57,789 nt of DNA from Bacteroidales bacterium (lineage in GTDB: Bacteria; Bacteroidota; Bacteroidia; Bacteroidales; UBA932): positions 1-57,789 of the forward strand of contig JAFWRQ010000006.1 of the NCBI GenBank assembly GCA_017519865.1, in the 5' to 3' direction. The notes below the pieces were generated by a model. It had not been told where the DNA came from. It was given only the letters and a program-made list of their open reading frames with translations, and ran no database searches. Shown one piece after another: positions 17,152 to 28,755 of this stretch. Position 1 is the first letter of the stretch. Each line of letters starts with the position of its first letter. The translations under genes were made by a program, and so were the position numbers.

Positions 17152-18195
17152 ATGAAAAAAAAGCAAAATTATCTGGGATATATCGTCTTCAGCCTGTGTG
17201 CGCTGCTTGCGATACAGTGTACACAGGCTCCTGATGCCGATATGCGGGCTCCTGTACCCATAGCATTCAGCGAGGTAGTTGACAACTCGTCTGTCAAACT
17301 CACGGCTACTTTCGACCATACGGGGAACCTGAGTTCCGCCGGATTCGAAGTATGGCAGGTTGAGGGGGAGATATTTCGGAAAGAAGGAGATCTTGAAGGA
17401 AACACCCTGTCAGCCTTATTGACGGGGCTTGAATCAGAAACCGAGTACAGTTATGCCGTGTTTTACGGTAACGGTGAGGAAGTACGCGTTTCGGAAGCAC
17501 ATTCCTTCCGAACGCTGGCAGCACCGGAACCGGAGCCGGGAACCGATCCGCAGCCCGGTCAGGATCCCGAACCGGGTCCTGAGCCGCAACCGGTATCTCC
17601 CGATCTGTTTGACCCTGCGCTCTGGAGATTCCTGGTGAAGAATCACGATGCTGACGGAGACGGAGTAATGTCCGATGTCGAACTGGAGAACATACTGGAT
17701 ATCAACCTTTGCGGAGTGGCGCTTGACACACTGAAAGGACTGGAACTGCTGTCGAACCTAGAGTCACTCTCTTTAGGAGACAACACGCTAAGCCATATTG
17801 ACGTATCCAACAACAAGAAGCTTCAGTTCCTATCAGTAATGGACGAGCGTTATCTGGAAGGGATAGTACTTGACAATCCTGCCCTATTCCAGACATATTT
17901 CGTGAATATACCTTGCCTCAAGCACCTGGATGTATCAAAGTGTCCGGAGATGTATATCTGCGAATGGTGGGAAGTGTCCCTTGAGGGAACTGTCGATTTT
18001 TCGAACTGTCCAAACCTGCACGCATTGCGCTTCGGAGGCACGAACCTCGTCGAACTGGACCTTTCGTCCAATCACAAGCTTCTCCATCTGAACGCTCCCG
18101 ACAATCCTGAACTCAAAACGATATGGCTGTGGGAGAAGATAAGGCTCGAATCCCTCGAAGTGGACCCTCAAGTAGAGATTAAGTATAAGAAATGA
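17152..18195 (+). CDS. LRR lipoprotein with Fn3-like N-domain, Pro/Glu linker and EF-hand-like loop
   Basis: 347 aa. The signal ends in LAIQC (Cys23), giving a lipoprotein. About 30-120 is a beta-sandwich resembling fibronectin type III (TATFDHTGNLSSAGFEVW, ESETEYSYAVFY). A Pro/Glu/Gly-rich linker of about 25 residues follows. Residues 166-177 (DADGDGVMSDVE) form a calcium-loop-like DxDxDG motif, and the remainder is a short leucine-rich-repeat region (LSNLESLSLGDN, LVELDLSSNHKLLHLNA). The frame is open from a GTG at 17089, but only ATG 17152 gives a correct signal peptide. The stop overlaps the next ATG by 4 nt. A surface binding role is inferred; ligand unknown. Confidence 0.85.
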   Translation: MKKKQNYLGYIVFSLCALLAIQCTQAPDADMRAPVPIAFSEVVDNSSVKLTATFDHTGNLSSAGFEVWQVEGEIFRKEGDLEGNTLSALLTGLESETEYSYAVFYGNGEEVRVSEAHSFRTLAAPEPEPGTDPQPGQDPEPGPEPQPVSPDLFDPALWRFLVKNHDADGDGVMSDVELENILDINLCGVALDTLKGLELLSNLESLSLGDNTLSHIDVSNNKKLQFLSVMDERYLEGIVLDNPALFQTYFVNIPCLKHLDVSKCPEMYICEWWEVSLEGTVDFSNCPNLHALRFGGTNLVELDLSSNHKLLHLNAPDNPELKTIWLWEKIRLESLEVDPQVEIKYKK

Positions 18196-18749
18196 TGGAA
18201 ACGAAACTTGAACACGTATTTCTGAAACAGGCTGTCGAGCGCAAATTCGCGAACAGGCTGACGACATCGGCCGATTTCGTACGCCTGTCCGAAGATATGG
18301 ACGACCGGGTCTCCCCCTCCACGCTGAAACGCCTCTGGGGCTATGTCGGCATGCAGGTTGAACCAAGGCCTGCGACGCTGGACGCATTGTCCAAATACGT
18401 CGGATTCAGAGACTACAGGGCATTCCTTGAGGACCTCAGGTCATCCAGGATGGCATCTTCCGGATACTTCAACTCCGCCCGGCTGGACGCAGCTACGCTC
18501 CAATCGGGTGATATGTTCAAGATCGAATGGAGACCGGACCGCATCGTTACTCTGAGATATCTGGGTGGCAACCGTTTCCGAGTCATCTCATCCGAGCATT
18601 CAAAACTGCGGGAAGGTGACGAGTTCGAGGCTCCCACGATTATGAAAGGATTCCCGCTGATACTTCCGGAGATAATCAGGAACGGGGAAAAGACTTCTTC
18701 CTACATAGCTGGCAGAGATGGCGGGATCGTATTCATCGTTTCGGCGTAG
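18192..18749 (+). CDS. Conserved Bacteroidetes-type protein with putative DNA-binding N-terminal domain
   Basis: 185 aa, soluble, no signal. The N-terminal 80 residues (TTSADFVRLSEDMDDRVSPS, then TLKRLWGY, later RPATLDALSKYVGFRDYRAF) match a pattern I recall from many Bacteroides/Prevotella regulators that look helix-turn-helix-like; the function of that domain is not firmly established. The C-terminal 100 residues are predicted small beta-rich (GDMFKIEWRPDRIVTLRYLG). Starts at ATGATG overlapping the LRR lipoprotein stop, so the two are translationally coupled. Its 3' end overlaps the convergent kinase gene by 17 nt. A role in regulating or being regulated by the kinase is inference from position only. 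Confidence 0.7.
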   Translation: MMETKLEHVFLKQAVERKFANRLTTSADFVRLSEDMDDRVSPSTLKRLWGYVGMQVEPRPATLDALSKYVGFRDYRAFLEDLRSSRMASSGYFNSARLDAATLQSGDMFKIEWRPDRIVTLRYLGGNRFRVISSEHSKLREGDEFEAPTIMKGFPLILPEIIRNGEKTSSYIAGRDGGIVFIVSA

Positions 18750-19614
18750 AAGCCTGCCGGACTTGTTCCACCGCCTCCTGGAAAAGCTTTTCGACCGGGT
18801 CGTCGCGCCTGAGAAAAAGCACGGCCGCCAGGCATGCGGCAAGGAGCACAGAGAGAAGCACGACAGGAAGCACCGGACGGATATGCCCCGTTTTTTCCAA
18901 ATCCCTGCGGACAGCCTCTGCGGACGGATACCGTTTGTCGATGTCCTCAGCGGAGCATTTATGGGCAATCCCGGCAAAAGCCGGTCCCATCTGCTGCATG
19001 ATCTTTCCCAAGGAATAGATGTCGCTTCCAGCCTCGGCCTTCCCACCTGCCCTGACCTCCGGAGCGGCATATTGCCAAGTCCCTGCCGGGTCCTTCCCCG
19101 TCAGGATGGAATCGGTGTCGGACAATCCGAAATCGATGATCTTGGGATAGAACCCGTAACGGGTTATCAAGATGTTCTCAGGCTTCAGATCCTTATGGAT
19201 CACCTGCTTACGATGAAGGTAAGCAAGGGCGTCGCAAAGGTCGGCCAGAATCCTCCGGCGCTGGGCGAAATCCCCTGGATGTCCGGCAAGCCACCCGTCC
19301 AGAGTACACCCGTCGATGAACTCCATCTCGATGCTGTCCCCATAACCAGGAAGCCTTGTCCAAGCCAGGATCTCGCAGATACCGGGATGCTTGAGGGAAA
19401 TGCCGATCTCATACTCGCGACGAAGCATCCGCTGATAGACGGGGTCTTCAGCGTATTCAGGCTTCAAGACCTTGTAAACGACCATCCTGTCATTGCGATG
19501 CCCCTTGAAGAGCAAACTGTGCCCGTCCTTCGTCTCATGCAACAACTCAAGTCCGGGATCGGGAATCTCGGGCATAGGTTGCGGGTCTTTGAAGAAACCG
19601 GACGACTGGATCAT
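18733..19614 (-). CDS. Membrane-anchored eukaryotic-like Ser/Thr protein kinase
   Basis: 293 aa. The Hanks-type catalytic domain has Lys48 (VVYKVLKPE), helix-C Glu68, catalytic loop HKDLKPEN (Asp142, Asn147; HKD instead of HRD), DFG at 161-163 and APE at 184-186, so it looks catalytically competent. The nucleotide-anchoring glycine-rich loop at about 26-38 is degenerate (LLHETKDGHSLLFKG lacks the GxGxxG pattern). One transmembrane helix spans about 248-268, followed by a 25-residue periplasmic tail with no sensor domain such as PASTA. Such kinases are sparse in Bacteroidetes. Convergent overlap with the gene at 18192 and divergent, shared promoter zone with 19674 place it in a local signalling cluster. 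Confidence 0.9.
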   Translation of the reverse strand: MIQSSGFFKDPQPMPEIPDPGLELLHETKDGHSLLFKGHRNDRMVVYKVLKPEYAEDPVYQRMLRREYEIGISLKHPGICEILAWTRLPGYGDSIEMEFIDGCTLDGWLAGHPGDFAQRRRILADLCDALAYLHRKQVIHKDLKPENILITRYGFYPKIIDFGLSDTDSILTGKDPAGTWQYAAPEVRAGGKAEAGSDIYSLGKIMQQMGPAFAGIAHKCSAEDIDKRYPSAEAVRRDLEKTGHIRPVLPVVLLSVLLAACLAAVLFLRRDDPVEKLFQEAVEQVRQASTPKR

Positions 19615-19636
19615 GCTTACAGTTGTTTCTGTTTTG

Positions 19637-19644
19637 CAAATTTA
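19637..19644 (-). promoter_or_regulatory. -7 box for the kinase gene
   Basis: On the minus strand this reads TAAATTTG, 22 nt before the kinase ATG. It lies within 30 nt of the start of the divergent lipoprotein gene, so both promoters must overlap. Confidence 0.5.
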
Positions 19645-19673
19645 AGCTATTTTGCTTAAAATTGAAGTATCAA

Positions 19674-20246
19674 ATGTGCCGTTTACTCCCATACTTCCTC
19701 TTGCTTCCATGGTTGTTCCTCGCGGGCTGCAACCAGCATTCGGCCGTTTCCGGAACGGACGGGCAGAAGGTCCACTATGAGGACTCGATATACTGTTTCA
19801 ACGGGAGGTCCATCGTGTCCCTGGACGGCTTATGGGGACTTCTCGACAGTGACGGCGGCGTCATCCTTGAGCCAGCCTGGGATGCCATAGTCTTTCTCAG
19901 CGACGATGTCGCGATGCTTCAGCGCTCCGGCCTGTACTACCTGTGTACGCGCGACGGACGGGTATTCGCCGAGAACACCGACCCGGACGTCCTTGAGAAC
20001 TCTTTCCAGGAACTGTTGACAGACTTGGAGTATGCGGACCGCCAGAAATGGGACCAGGTACTGGACCGGCTCGAGTCCCTTTGCGATGCTTGTATCGATG
20101 ACGCACGGCGTAAGCCCGACAAAAGGATCCTTCAGGAGAAAGAAGCCTTGCAGTCACAGCTGAATGGTGTTTCAGGGCAAATGACCAGACAGCAGGAACG
20201 GCGCTTGGAACAGATTGTGGAAAAGTTCAATTCTCACTACAGATGA
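19674..20246 (+). CDS. WG-repeat-like lipoprotein
   Basis: 190 aa from ATG 19674; the frame is open to 19623 but only this start gives a lipoprotein signal (lipobox LAGC, Cys19). The middle has WG-repeat-like strands (SLDGLWGLLDSDGGVILEP, then SGLYYLCTRDGRVF), and the C-terminal 75 residues are predicted helical and charged. WG repeats are poorly understood and occur on surface or sensor proteins. It is divergent from the kinase and its stop overlaps the start of 20243 by 4 nt, so it forms a two-gene operon. It could be a partner or sensor for the kinase, which lacks its own sensory domain; this is inference. Confidence 0.7.
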   Translation: MCRLLPYFLLLPWLFLAGCNQHSAVSGTDGQKVHYEDSIYCFNGRSIVSLDGLWGLLDSDGGVILEPAWDAIVFLSDDVAMLQRSGLYYLCTRDGRVFAENTDPDVLENSFQELLTDLEYADRQKWDQVLDRLESLCDACIDDARRKPDKRILQEKEALQSQLNGVSGQMTRQQERRLEQIVEKFNSHYR

Positions 20247-21487
20247 TACGGCGTTTTATCCTGATCGTTTCGGCCCTTATGCTTTCCTGCTTTGCTGTAG
20301 CCCAGACAGCAAGGAACATAAAGGAAGACCCATCCATGATATGGGCTGAAGGAAGCGGAAATACCGGGTCGGATGCCGACAGGGCCGCCTTGGACGGGCT
20401 TGTTCGGATGCTGGCTGCAACCGATATCATCAGCGTCTCCCCTTCCGTCAGACTGCAGATATGGCAGACCTACCTCCCGGACATCCGGCGCAGCAGCGAA
20501 ACGGTCTCATCAGCGTCCGGGTCCGTCATTAGGTATATCCCATGGGCGCGTATCAATGACATTTTCGAATCGCGTCTGCAGAAAGTCAAGGAGTTGTACA
20601 ACTATGCGGAGCAGACCGCCGCCCGCGGACAATTCAGCACGGCAAGGACATACTGCGGATGGGCTGAGACCTATCTCCTGTCCCTGCCATCCGACCAGGA
20701 CGCACTGAGGGAACGTGTGGCAGGCCTGCGCAGGCGTTTGGGAGAAGGAGAGAGTGCCGCGGTCAACCTGAGGAATATAGAGACGGAGGTGCAGGCCATC
20801 AGACATGCGCTTTCTTCGGCTGACTCGAGAGCGGAGACAATCCCTCCCAGACAGCCGGTCGTTGAAGTTGACGAAGATACAGGGACAGCCGTCATCGAAA
20901 GAGGGACGGTTCCGGAATTGGCCATGGGAAGCAGGATATACCCCGACCCTATGGCTATCCCGCCTGTTTCCCCTCCCATACGGTTCAGAGCATCCACGCC
21001 GCCTGTCACTGAAACAGAGCATGCATGGCAATGGTCAATCATAACCCTGGCAGACATTGGTCCAACTCCGTCTTTCGGATGCATGCTCGTTTCAAGCAGC
21101 AGGGTTATAGGAGGTTATGTGTCCATGCGTTCAAACTTCATCATGGAAAAGACAGCCTACTCATGCCAAAGCGACGGGACAACGGACTTTGGTTATATCT
21201 GGACTACAGGGAAGGCTAAAGGCAGCCGATGGGTTGCAGGCGCCGGACTGACCGTCCGCATCGCCACTCCACTGCGGCTTTTCGCGGGAAGCGGGTACGG
21301 AAGCCGTTCGCTGCTTTGGGAGGATGATTCGTCGCGTTGGGCCAGGGTTGATGACCTGTCCGTTTGCGGCATCACAGCCGAATGCGGCCTTTTATATGAT
21401 TTCCACCGCTTTACCGCCGCGGCAGGCATATCTTCGACTGGATTCAGACAATGCTCGGTCCTTCTGGGCTGCGGCTATTCTTTTTGA
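20243..21487 (+). CDS. Exported protein with LPP20-like N-domain and C-terminal beta-barrel-like region
   Basis: 414 aa with cleavable signal (MIRRFILIVSALMLSCFAVA). Residues of about 30-180 resemble LPP20-like proteins (SMIWAEGSGNTGSDADRAAL, then a helical segment with TPR-like TARTYCGWAETYLL). After a helical and Pro-rich linker, the last 150 residues are alternating hydrophobic strands ending in LLGCGYSF; a terminal Phe is usual for outer-membrane beta-strand proteins. I do not recognise a named family. Coupled to the WG lipoprotein by an ATGA overlap. Its stop is 23 nt from that of the convergent isomerase gene. Confidence 0.65.
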   Translation: MIRRFILIVSALMLSCFAVAQTARNIKEDPSMIWAEGSGNTGSDADRAALDGLVRMLAATDIISVSPSVRLQIWQTYLPDIRRSSETVSSASGSVIRYIPWARINDIFESRLQKVKELYNYAEQTAARGQFSTARTYCGWAETYLLSLPSDQDALRERVAGLRRRLGEGESAAVNLRNIETEVQAIRHALSSADSRAETIPPRQPVVEVDEDTGTAVIERGTVPELAMGSRIYPDPMAIPPVSPPIRFRASTPPVTETEHAWQWSIITLADIGPTPSFGCMLVSSSRVIGGYVSMRSNFIMEKTAYSCQSDGTTDFGYIWTTGKAKGSRWVAGAGLTVRIATPLRLFAGSGYGSRSLLWEDDSSRWARVDDLSVCGITAECGLLYDFHRFTAAAGISSTGFRQCSVLLGCGYSF

Positions 21488-21510
21488 CAGCAGCGAAAAG
21501 CTTCAGATGC

Positions 21511-22452
21511 CTACAGCAAGCCGTTCTCGCGGAGCCAGACGATGCTCTGCGCGGGGCCCTCGAACCAGTCGGAGGCTCCTTCGGCGGGATCGTCCTGCTC
21601 GACGCACAGCCAGCGGACACCGCTGGCCAGGCTGACGTCGACCAAGGCGGGAAGGTCCATTATGCCCGCGCCGAGAGGCCGGAATTCGAACTTTCCGCCG
21701 GCATCCTTCTTCCCGCTGTCACCTTCGATGCCGATGAGGGCATAGGGATCGCTGCTGAGCTCGCCTTCCTTGTAATAATCCTTGATGTGAATGACGGGAA
21801 TGCGGCCTTTGTACTTTGGAATGATCTGGTCGCACTTGTATCCTGCATAGTCCGCCCAGCAGGCGTCAAGTTCCACCATCACGTCGCCTGGAGCGGTAGA
21901 TGAGAAGATATAGTCGTGTCCAAGCGTGCCGTCTGGCAACTTGACGAACTCGAAGTCGTGGTTGTGGTACAACAACTGGAAACCTGCCTGCTTGACCTTG
22001 GCGCCAATTTCGCCAATCCTGACGACGGTCTCCTTGAACTTGTCGGGGTCGACACCGGGTCTGCTCGCCTCGTCCATATACGGGAAGGTAATGTACTGAA
22101 CGCCGAGGATGGTATTCTCTTCGATGACCCTGTCGAGATCGTCCATCATCACCTGGAACGGAACGTGATTGGAGAACGGAATGAGGCCGAGTTCGGTACA
22201 CATCCTCTTGACATCCACGATGGAGTTGCCTGCATACTCGTTGTAAAACTCCACTCCGGTATAACCAAGGTCCCTGACCTTCTTGAGCGTTCCGTAGAAG
22301 TCCTTCTCAAGGTCGTTCCTGACGCTATAGAGCTGGAAACCTATGGAGTAAGGGTGGACGCCGTCGCTGGAAGCGACGGACTTGGTCCCGGTCGTCTTGC
22401 AACCGGAAAGGACGAATGCAGCCATAATGGAAAGGAAAAGCAGTTTTTTCAT
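21511..22452 (-). CDS. Sugar phosphate isomerase/epimerase-like TIM-barrel lipoprotein
   Basis: 313 aa. The lipobox LSGC (Cys18) makes it a lipoprotein. The rest is an AP-endonuclease-2/xylose isomerase-like TIM barrel: FQLYSVRNDLEKDFYGTL at the start, YNEYAGNSI, LLYHNHDFEFVKL with metal-type His, MVELDACWADYAG and IHIKDYYKEGEL. Exported members of this group are common in Bacteroidetes beside glycan utilisation genes, but none are adjacent here. Substrate unknown. The start was fixed by the signal peptide. Confidence 0.88.
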   Translation of the reverse strand: MKKLLFLSIMAAFVLSGCKTTGTKSVASSDGVHPYSIGFQLYSVRNDLEKDFYGTLKKVRDLGYTGVEFYNEYAGNSIVDVKRMCTELGLIPFSNHVPFQVMMDDLDRVIEENTILGVQYITFPYMDEASRPGVDPDKFKETVVRIGEIGAKVKQAGFQLLYHNHDFEFVKLPDGTLGHDYIFSSTAPGDVMVELDACWADYAGYKCDQIIPKYKGRIPVIHIKDYYKEGELSSDPYALIGIEGDSGKKDAGGKFEFRPLGAGIMDLPALVDVSLASGVRWLCVEQDDPAEGASDWFEGPAQSIVWLRENGLL

Positions 22453-22511
22453 AGCGATTGAAATTTAATTCATTAACGTACCCGTCGTCTCACTGAACCG
22501 TCGGATCCTTA

Positions 22512-22519
22512 CAAATTTA
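22512..22519 (-). promoter_or_regulatory. -7 box for the isomerase lipoprotein
   Basis: Reads TAAATTTG on the minus strand, 59 nt before the ATG, giving a leader of about 55 nt. Confidence 0.45.
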
Positions 22520-22573
22520 ACTATTTTTGGGGCATAGACAATGAGTATGGCGCAAGTCGGCGTTTTTATTCAT

Positions 22574-22581
22574 TATCTTTG
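22574..22581 (+). promoter_or_regulatory. -7 box for the aldo/keto reductase
   Basis: TATCTTTG, 18 nt before ATG 22600. The open frame's nominal TTG start at 22579 lies inside this box, which rules that start out. Confidence 0.6.
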
Positions 22582-22599
22582 CAGTCAAACCCGGCGAAT

Positions 22600-23793
22600 A
22601 TGCAATACAGAACTGACAAATACGGCAACCCTCTGTCCGTCCTCGGATACGGATGCATGCGTTTCAGCCGCAAAGGGGCTGGAATCGATATTGACAAGAC
22701 AGAGAAAGAGATCCTGGAGGCTTACTGGGCAGGCGTCAACTACTTCGACACAGCCTACATCTATCCTGGCAGCGAAGCCGCATTGGGCGAGATTCTCGCG
22801 CGCAACGGCATCCGCGACAAGGTCAACATCGCCACCAAGCTCCCGCAATATATGGTTCGGAACCTTGCTTCGATAGAGAAGTATTTCGCCGAGGAGCTTT
22901 CACGTCTCAAGACGGACCGGGTGGATTACTACCTGATGCACCATCTGACGGACATCTCGCAGTGGGAAAGGCTCAAGGAACTTGGTATAATTGACTGGAT
23001 ATCAAGCAAGAAAACCTCAGGAGCCATCCGCAATATCGGCTTCTCGTACCACGGCAATACCACCAATTTCCTCAAGATCCTGGAGGACTATGACTGGGAC
23101 TTCTGCCAAATCCAGTACAACTACCTGGACGAGACTTCGCAGGCTGGCGTCGCCGGGCTGAAGGCCGCAGCGGCGCGCGGCATCCCGGTGGTCATAATGG
23201 AGCCGCTCCGCGGCGGAAAGCTTATCACCCTGCTGCCGGAAGGCGCCAGGAAGGCGATCGCGCGCAGCGAGCGCGGCTGGACCCCGGCCCAGTGGGGCCT
23301 GCGCTGGCTTTACAACCAGCCCGAAGTCACGGTCGTGCTTTCCGGAATGAACTCAGTCGAAATGGTACGCGAGAATGTCGCCACGGCGTCGGACGCCTCC
23401 GTCGGCGACTTCAGCAAAGAAGACTTCGCACTCATCGACGAAGTGAAGCGTCAGTTCCGTGAAAAGGAGAAAGTGCCATGCACCGGCTGCGGCTACTGCA
23501 TGCCCTGCCCCAAGGGAGTGGACATCCCTGGGAACTTCCTCAGTTACAACACGATGCATATGGAGTCAAAAAGAGCCGGCTGGTTCCAGTTCGGCCAGAC
23601 CGTGGCTCTTACGAAAGAACCTGCCTTCGCCTCCCAATGCATCCAGTGCGGCAAATGCGAGAAGCATTGCCCGCAGGGCATCCCCATCCGCGAGAAGCTC
23701 AAGGAGGCGGACAAGGCCCTGCGCCCCCTCCCCCTGCGCTTGGTCTTCTCCCTCACCCGCAAGGTGATGCTCCGTCGCGCTCCCCAACCCTAG
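22600..23793 (+). CDS. Aldo/keto reductase with C-terminal 2x[4Fe-4S] ferredoxin domain
   Basis: 397 aa. The N-terminal 270 residues are an aldo/keto reductase barrel: GYGCMRFSR, DTAYIYPGSEAALGEIL (Asp, Tyr of the active site), YLMHHLTD and GFSYHGN. The C-terminal 100 residues add two cysteine clusters, CTGCGYCMPCPKGVDIP and CIQCGKCEKHCPQGIPI, typical of the Bacteroidetes/Firmicutes subfamily that may couple ferredoxin to a reduction. Substrate is unknown. The start at 22600 follows a promoter box and gives MQYRTDKYGNPLSVLGYG, the family's usual opening. Monocistronic; downstream DNA is repeats and a tRNA on the other strand. Confidence 0.93.
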   Translation: MQYRTDKYGNPLSVLGYGCMRFSRKGAGIDIDKTEKEILEAYWAGVNYFDTAYIYPGSEAALGEILARNGIRDKVNIATKLPQYMVRNLASIEKYFAEELSRLKTDRVDYYLMHHLTDISQWERLKELGIIDWISSKKTSGAIRNIGFSYHGNTTNFLKILEDYDWDFCQIQYNYLDETSQAGVAGLKAAAARGIPVVIMEPLRGGKLITLLPEGARKAIARSERGWTPAQWGLRWLYNQPEVTVVLSGMNSVEMVRENVATASDASVGDFSKEDFALIDEVKRQFREKEKVPCTGCGYCMPCPKGVDIPGNFLSYNTMHMESKRAGWFQFGQTVALTKEPAFASQCIQCGKCEKHCPQGIPIREKLKEADKALRPLPLRLVFSLTRKVMLRRAPQP

Positions 23794-23809
23794 CCTCCCC
23801 TCCCCCCAA

Positions 23810-23830
23810 CCTTCGGGCATTTCCCGAACG
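23810..23830. repeat. Hairpin repeat, copy 2 (TTCGGG / CCCGAA)
   Basis: 6-bp stem 23812-23817 with 23823-23828. It matches 4737-4757 at 19 of 21 positions. Confidence 0.65.
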
Positions 23831-23872
23831 ATACCGCCTTTTCGCCCGCTTCCTTCGGGCATTCGCGCATCG

Positions 23873-24000
23873 GTGTGCGAAAGTGGCGGTTTTGCACACC
23901 TGCAGGCAGTTGGAGACGAGTTGGTGTGCGAAATTGGCGTATTTGCACACGGGAGGCTGGTGGAGACGAGTTGGTGTGCGAAAGTGGCGGTTTCGCACAC
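23873..24000. repeat. Three 27-bp palindromic repeats with similar 23-24 bp spacers
   Basis: Units at 23873-23899, 23924-23950 and 23974-24000 each read GTGTGCGAA...TTTGCACAC (third TTTCGCACAC) around a central TGGCG. The two spacers are also related (GGAGACGAGTTG in both), so the array is a tandem duplication with a period of 50-51 bp. Each unit can form a 9-10 bp stem. Confidence 0.85.
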
Positions 24001-24077
24001 GGGAGGCTGTCAGGAGAGAGATGAGGCGCAGACAGAAAAAGCGGAAGCTCCGGGAAATGTTGGAACCTCCGCTTGTG

Positions 24078-24149
24078 TACCCCCATGGCGAATCGAACGC
24101 CAATCGTAGGAACCGGAATCCTAAATTCTATCCATTAAACTATGGGGGC
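24078..24149 (-). tRNA. tRNA-Arg(CCG)
   Basis: 72 nt cloverleaf. The acceptor GCCCCCA (24149-24143) pairs with TGGGGGT with a G-U at the first pair. The D-arm region is TAGTTTAATGGATAGAAT, the anticodon arm TAGGA-TTCCGGT-TCCTA gives anticodon CCG, and the T-arm is TGGCG-TTCGATT-CGCCA. Discriminator is A; CCA is not encoded. It reads CGG codons. Confidence 0.95.
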
Positions 24150-24208
24150 GAATGGACTGCAAATATAAGAATATTTGGCGACGATTTCACATTCTCAGGC
24201 TTATTTCT

Positions 24209-24216
24209 TACTTTTG
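24209..24216 (+). promoter_or_regulatory. -7 box for fabD
   Basis: TACTTTTG, 20 nt upstream of ATG 24237. Confidence 0.5.
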
Positions 24217-24236
24217 TCGGACTTAATGGGACTATT

Positions 24237-25127
24237 ATGAAGAAAGCATATGTTTTCCCCGGACAGGGGGCACAGTTCCCGGGCATGGCCAAGGGACTTT
24301 ATGACAATGACACCAGGGCACGGGAGTTCTTCGAAAGGGCCGACGAGATACTCGGTTTCGAGATCACCCGCATCATGTTCGAGGGCACGGAAGAGGACCT
24401 GAAGGCCACCAGGGTGACCCAGCCGGCCATTTTCCTGCACTCGACCATCCTCGCCGCGTGCACTGACAACTTCCGCCCGGACATGGTGGCGGGCCACTCG
24501 CTAGGCGAGTTCTCCGCCCTTGCGGCTGCGGGCGCGATGTCCTTCGACGACGCCCTGCGCCTGGTCGCAATCCGCGCCAGCGAGATGCAGAAGTGCTGCG
24601 AGGCAGTCCCTGGCACGATGGCGGCCGTCATCGCGCTTCCTGACGACAAGGTCGAGGAGATCTGCGCATCAGTGGACGGGCTCGTCATCGCCGCCAATTT
24701 CAACTGTGACGGCCAGGTCGTCATTTCCGGCGAAAAAGCCGCCGTCGAGGAGGCTTGCGCCAGGATGAAAGAGGCGGGCGCGAAGCGCGCGCTGCCGCTC
24801 GCAGTCAGCGGAGCGTTCCACTCCCCTCTCATGGAGCCCGCCCGCCTCGCCCTCGGCAAGGCCATCGAGGCTACGCCGTTCGTCGAGCCGGTATGCCCGG
24901 TCTACCAGAACGTCACTGCCCTCCCGGAGACCGATCCGGAAAGGATCAAGGCCAACCTGCTTGCCCAGCTCACCTCCCCGGTCCGCTGGACACAGTCCGT
25001 CAAGGCGATGATCGCAGACGGCGCGGACTGCTTCGTCGAGATGGGCCCCGGATCCGTCCTGCAGGGCCTCGTGAAGCGTATCGCCGGAGCCATCGGAGCC
25101 GAAGTCGCCATCGAAGGAAAACAGTGA
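24237..25127 (+). CDS. fabD: Malonyl CoA-acyl carrier protein transacylase
   Basis: 296 aa, normal length. It transfers malonyl from CoA to ACP for fatty-acid elongation in the cytosol. Opening MKKAYVFPGQGAQFPGM is diagnostic, the nucleophile elbow is GHSLGEF, the catalytic His is in AVSGAFHSPLM, and the QLTSPVRWTQSV segment near the end is conserved. ATG 24237 is the start; the open frame to 23478 is chance readthrough of GC-rich repeats and the tRNA complement. nifJ follows after 90 nt with its own promoter. Confidence 0.97.
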   Translation: MKKAYVFPGQGAQFPGMAKGLYDNDTRAREFFERADEILGFEITRIMFEGTEEDLKATRVTQPAIFLHSTILAACTDNFRPDMVAGHSLGEFSALAAAGAMSFDDALRLVAIRASEMQKCCEAVPGTMAAVIALPDDKVEEICASVDGLVIAANFNCDGQVVISGEKAAVEEACARMKEAGAKRALPLAVSGAFHSPLMEPARLALGKAIEATPFVEPVCPVYQNVTALPETDPERIKANLLAQLTSPVRWTQSVKAMIADGADCFVEMGPGSVLQGLVKRIAGAIGAEVAIEGKQ

Positions 25128-25159
25128 CGAAATCGACGGGATAATTCGATTATTATTGT

Positions 25160-25167
25160 TATATTTG
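25160..25167 (+). promoter_or_regulatory. -7 box for nifJ
   Basis: TATATTTG, 50 nt before ATG 25218. A TGTATTTG follows at about 25170, so a second start is possible. Confidence 0.5.
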
Positions 25168-25217
25168 TCTGTATTTGTGCTTGATTGAATTCTAAACACT
25201 AACCGATATCATTTAAT

Positions 25218-28742
<3,525 letters not shown>

Positions 28743-28755
28743 TCAGGTAACAATC

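Larger units (their letters stand above)
23794..24077. other. Intergenic stretch with hairpins and palindromic repeats
   Basis: No gene. It contains the second copy of the CCTTCGGG hairpin, a partial third copy at 23852-23867, and three 27-bp palindromes listed below. The frame of fabD happens to be open through it, but the protein it would give is low-complexity Arg/Pro-rich and not credible. Confidence 0.75.

Noticed and set aside
23873-24000. CRISPR-like array
   Set aside because: Three units only, the repeats are self-palindromic, the two spacers are similar to each other, and no cas genes are present.
23478-24236. Upstream extension of the fabD frame and possible fusion with the aldo/keto reductase region
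   Set aside because: The frame passes through repeats and the complement of tRNA-Arg, and gives Arg/Pro-rich sequence. fabD has its own promoter box and canonical start at 24237.
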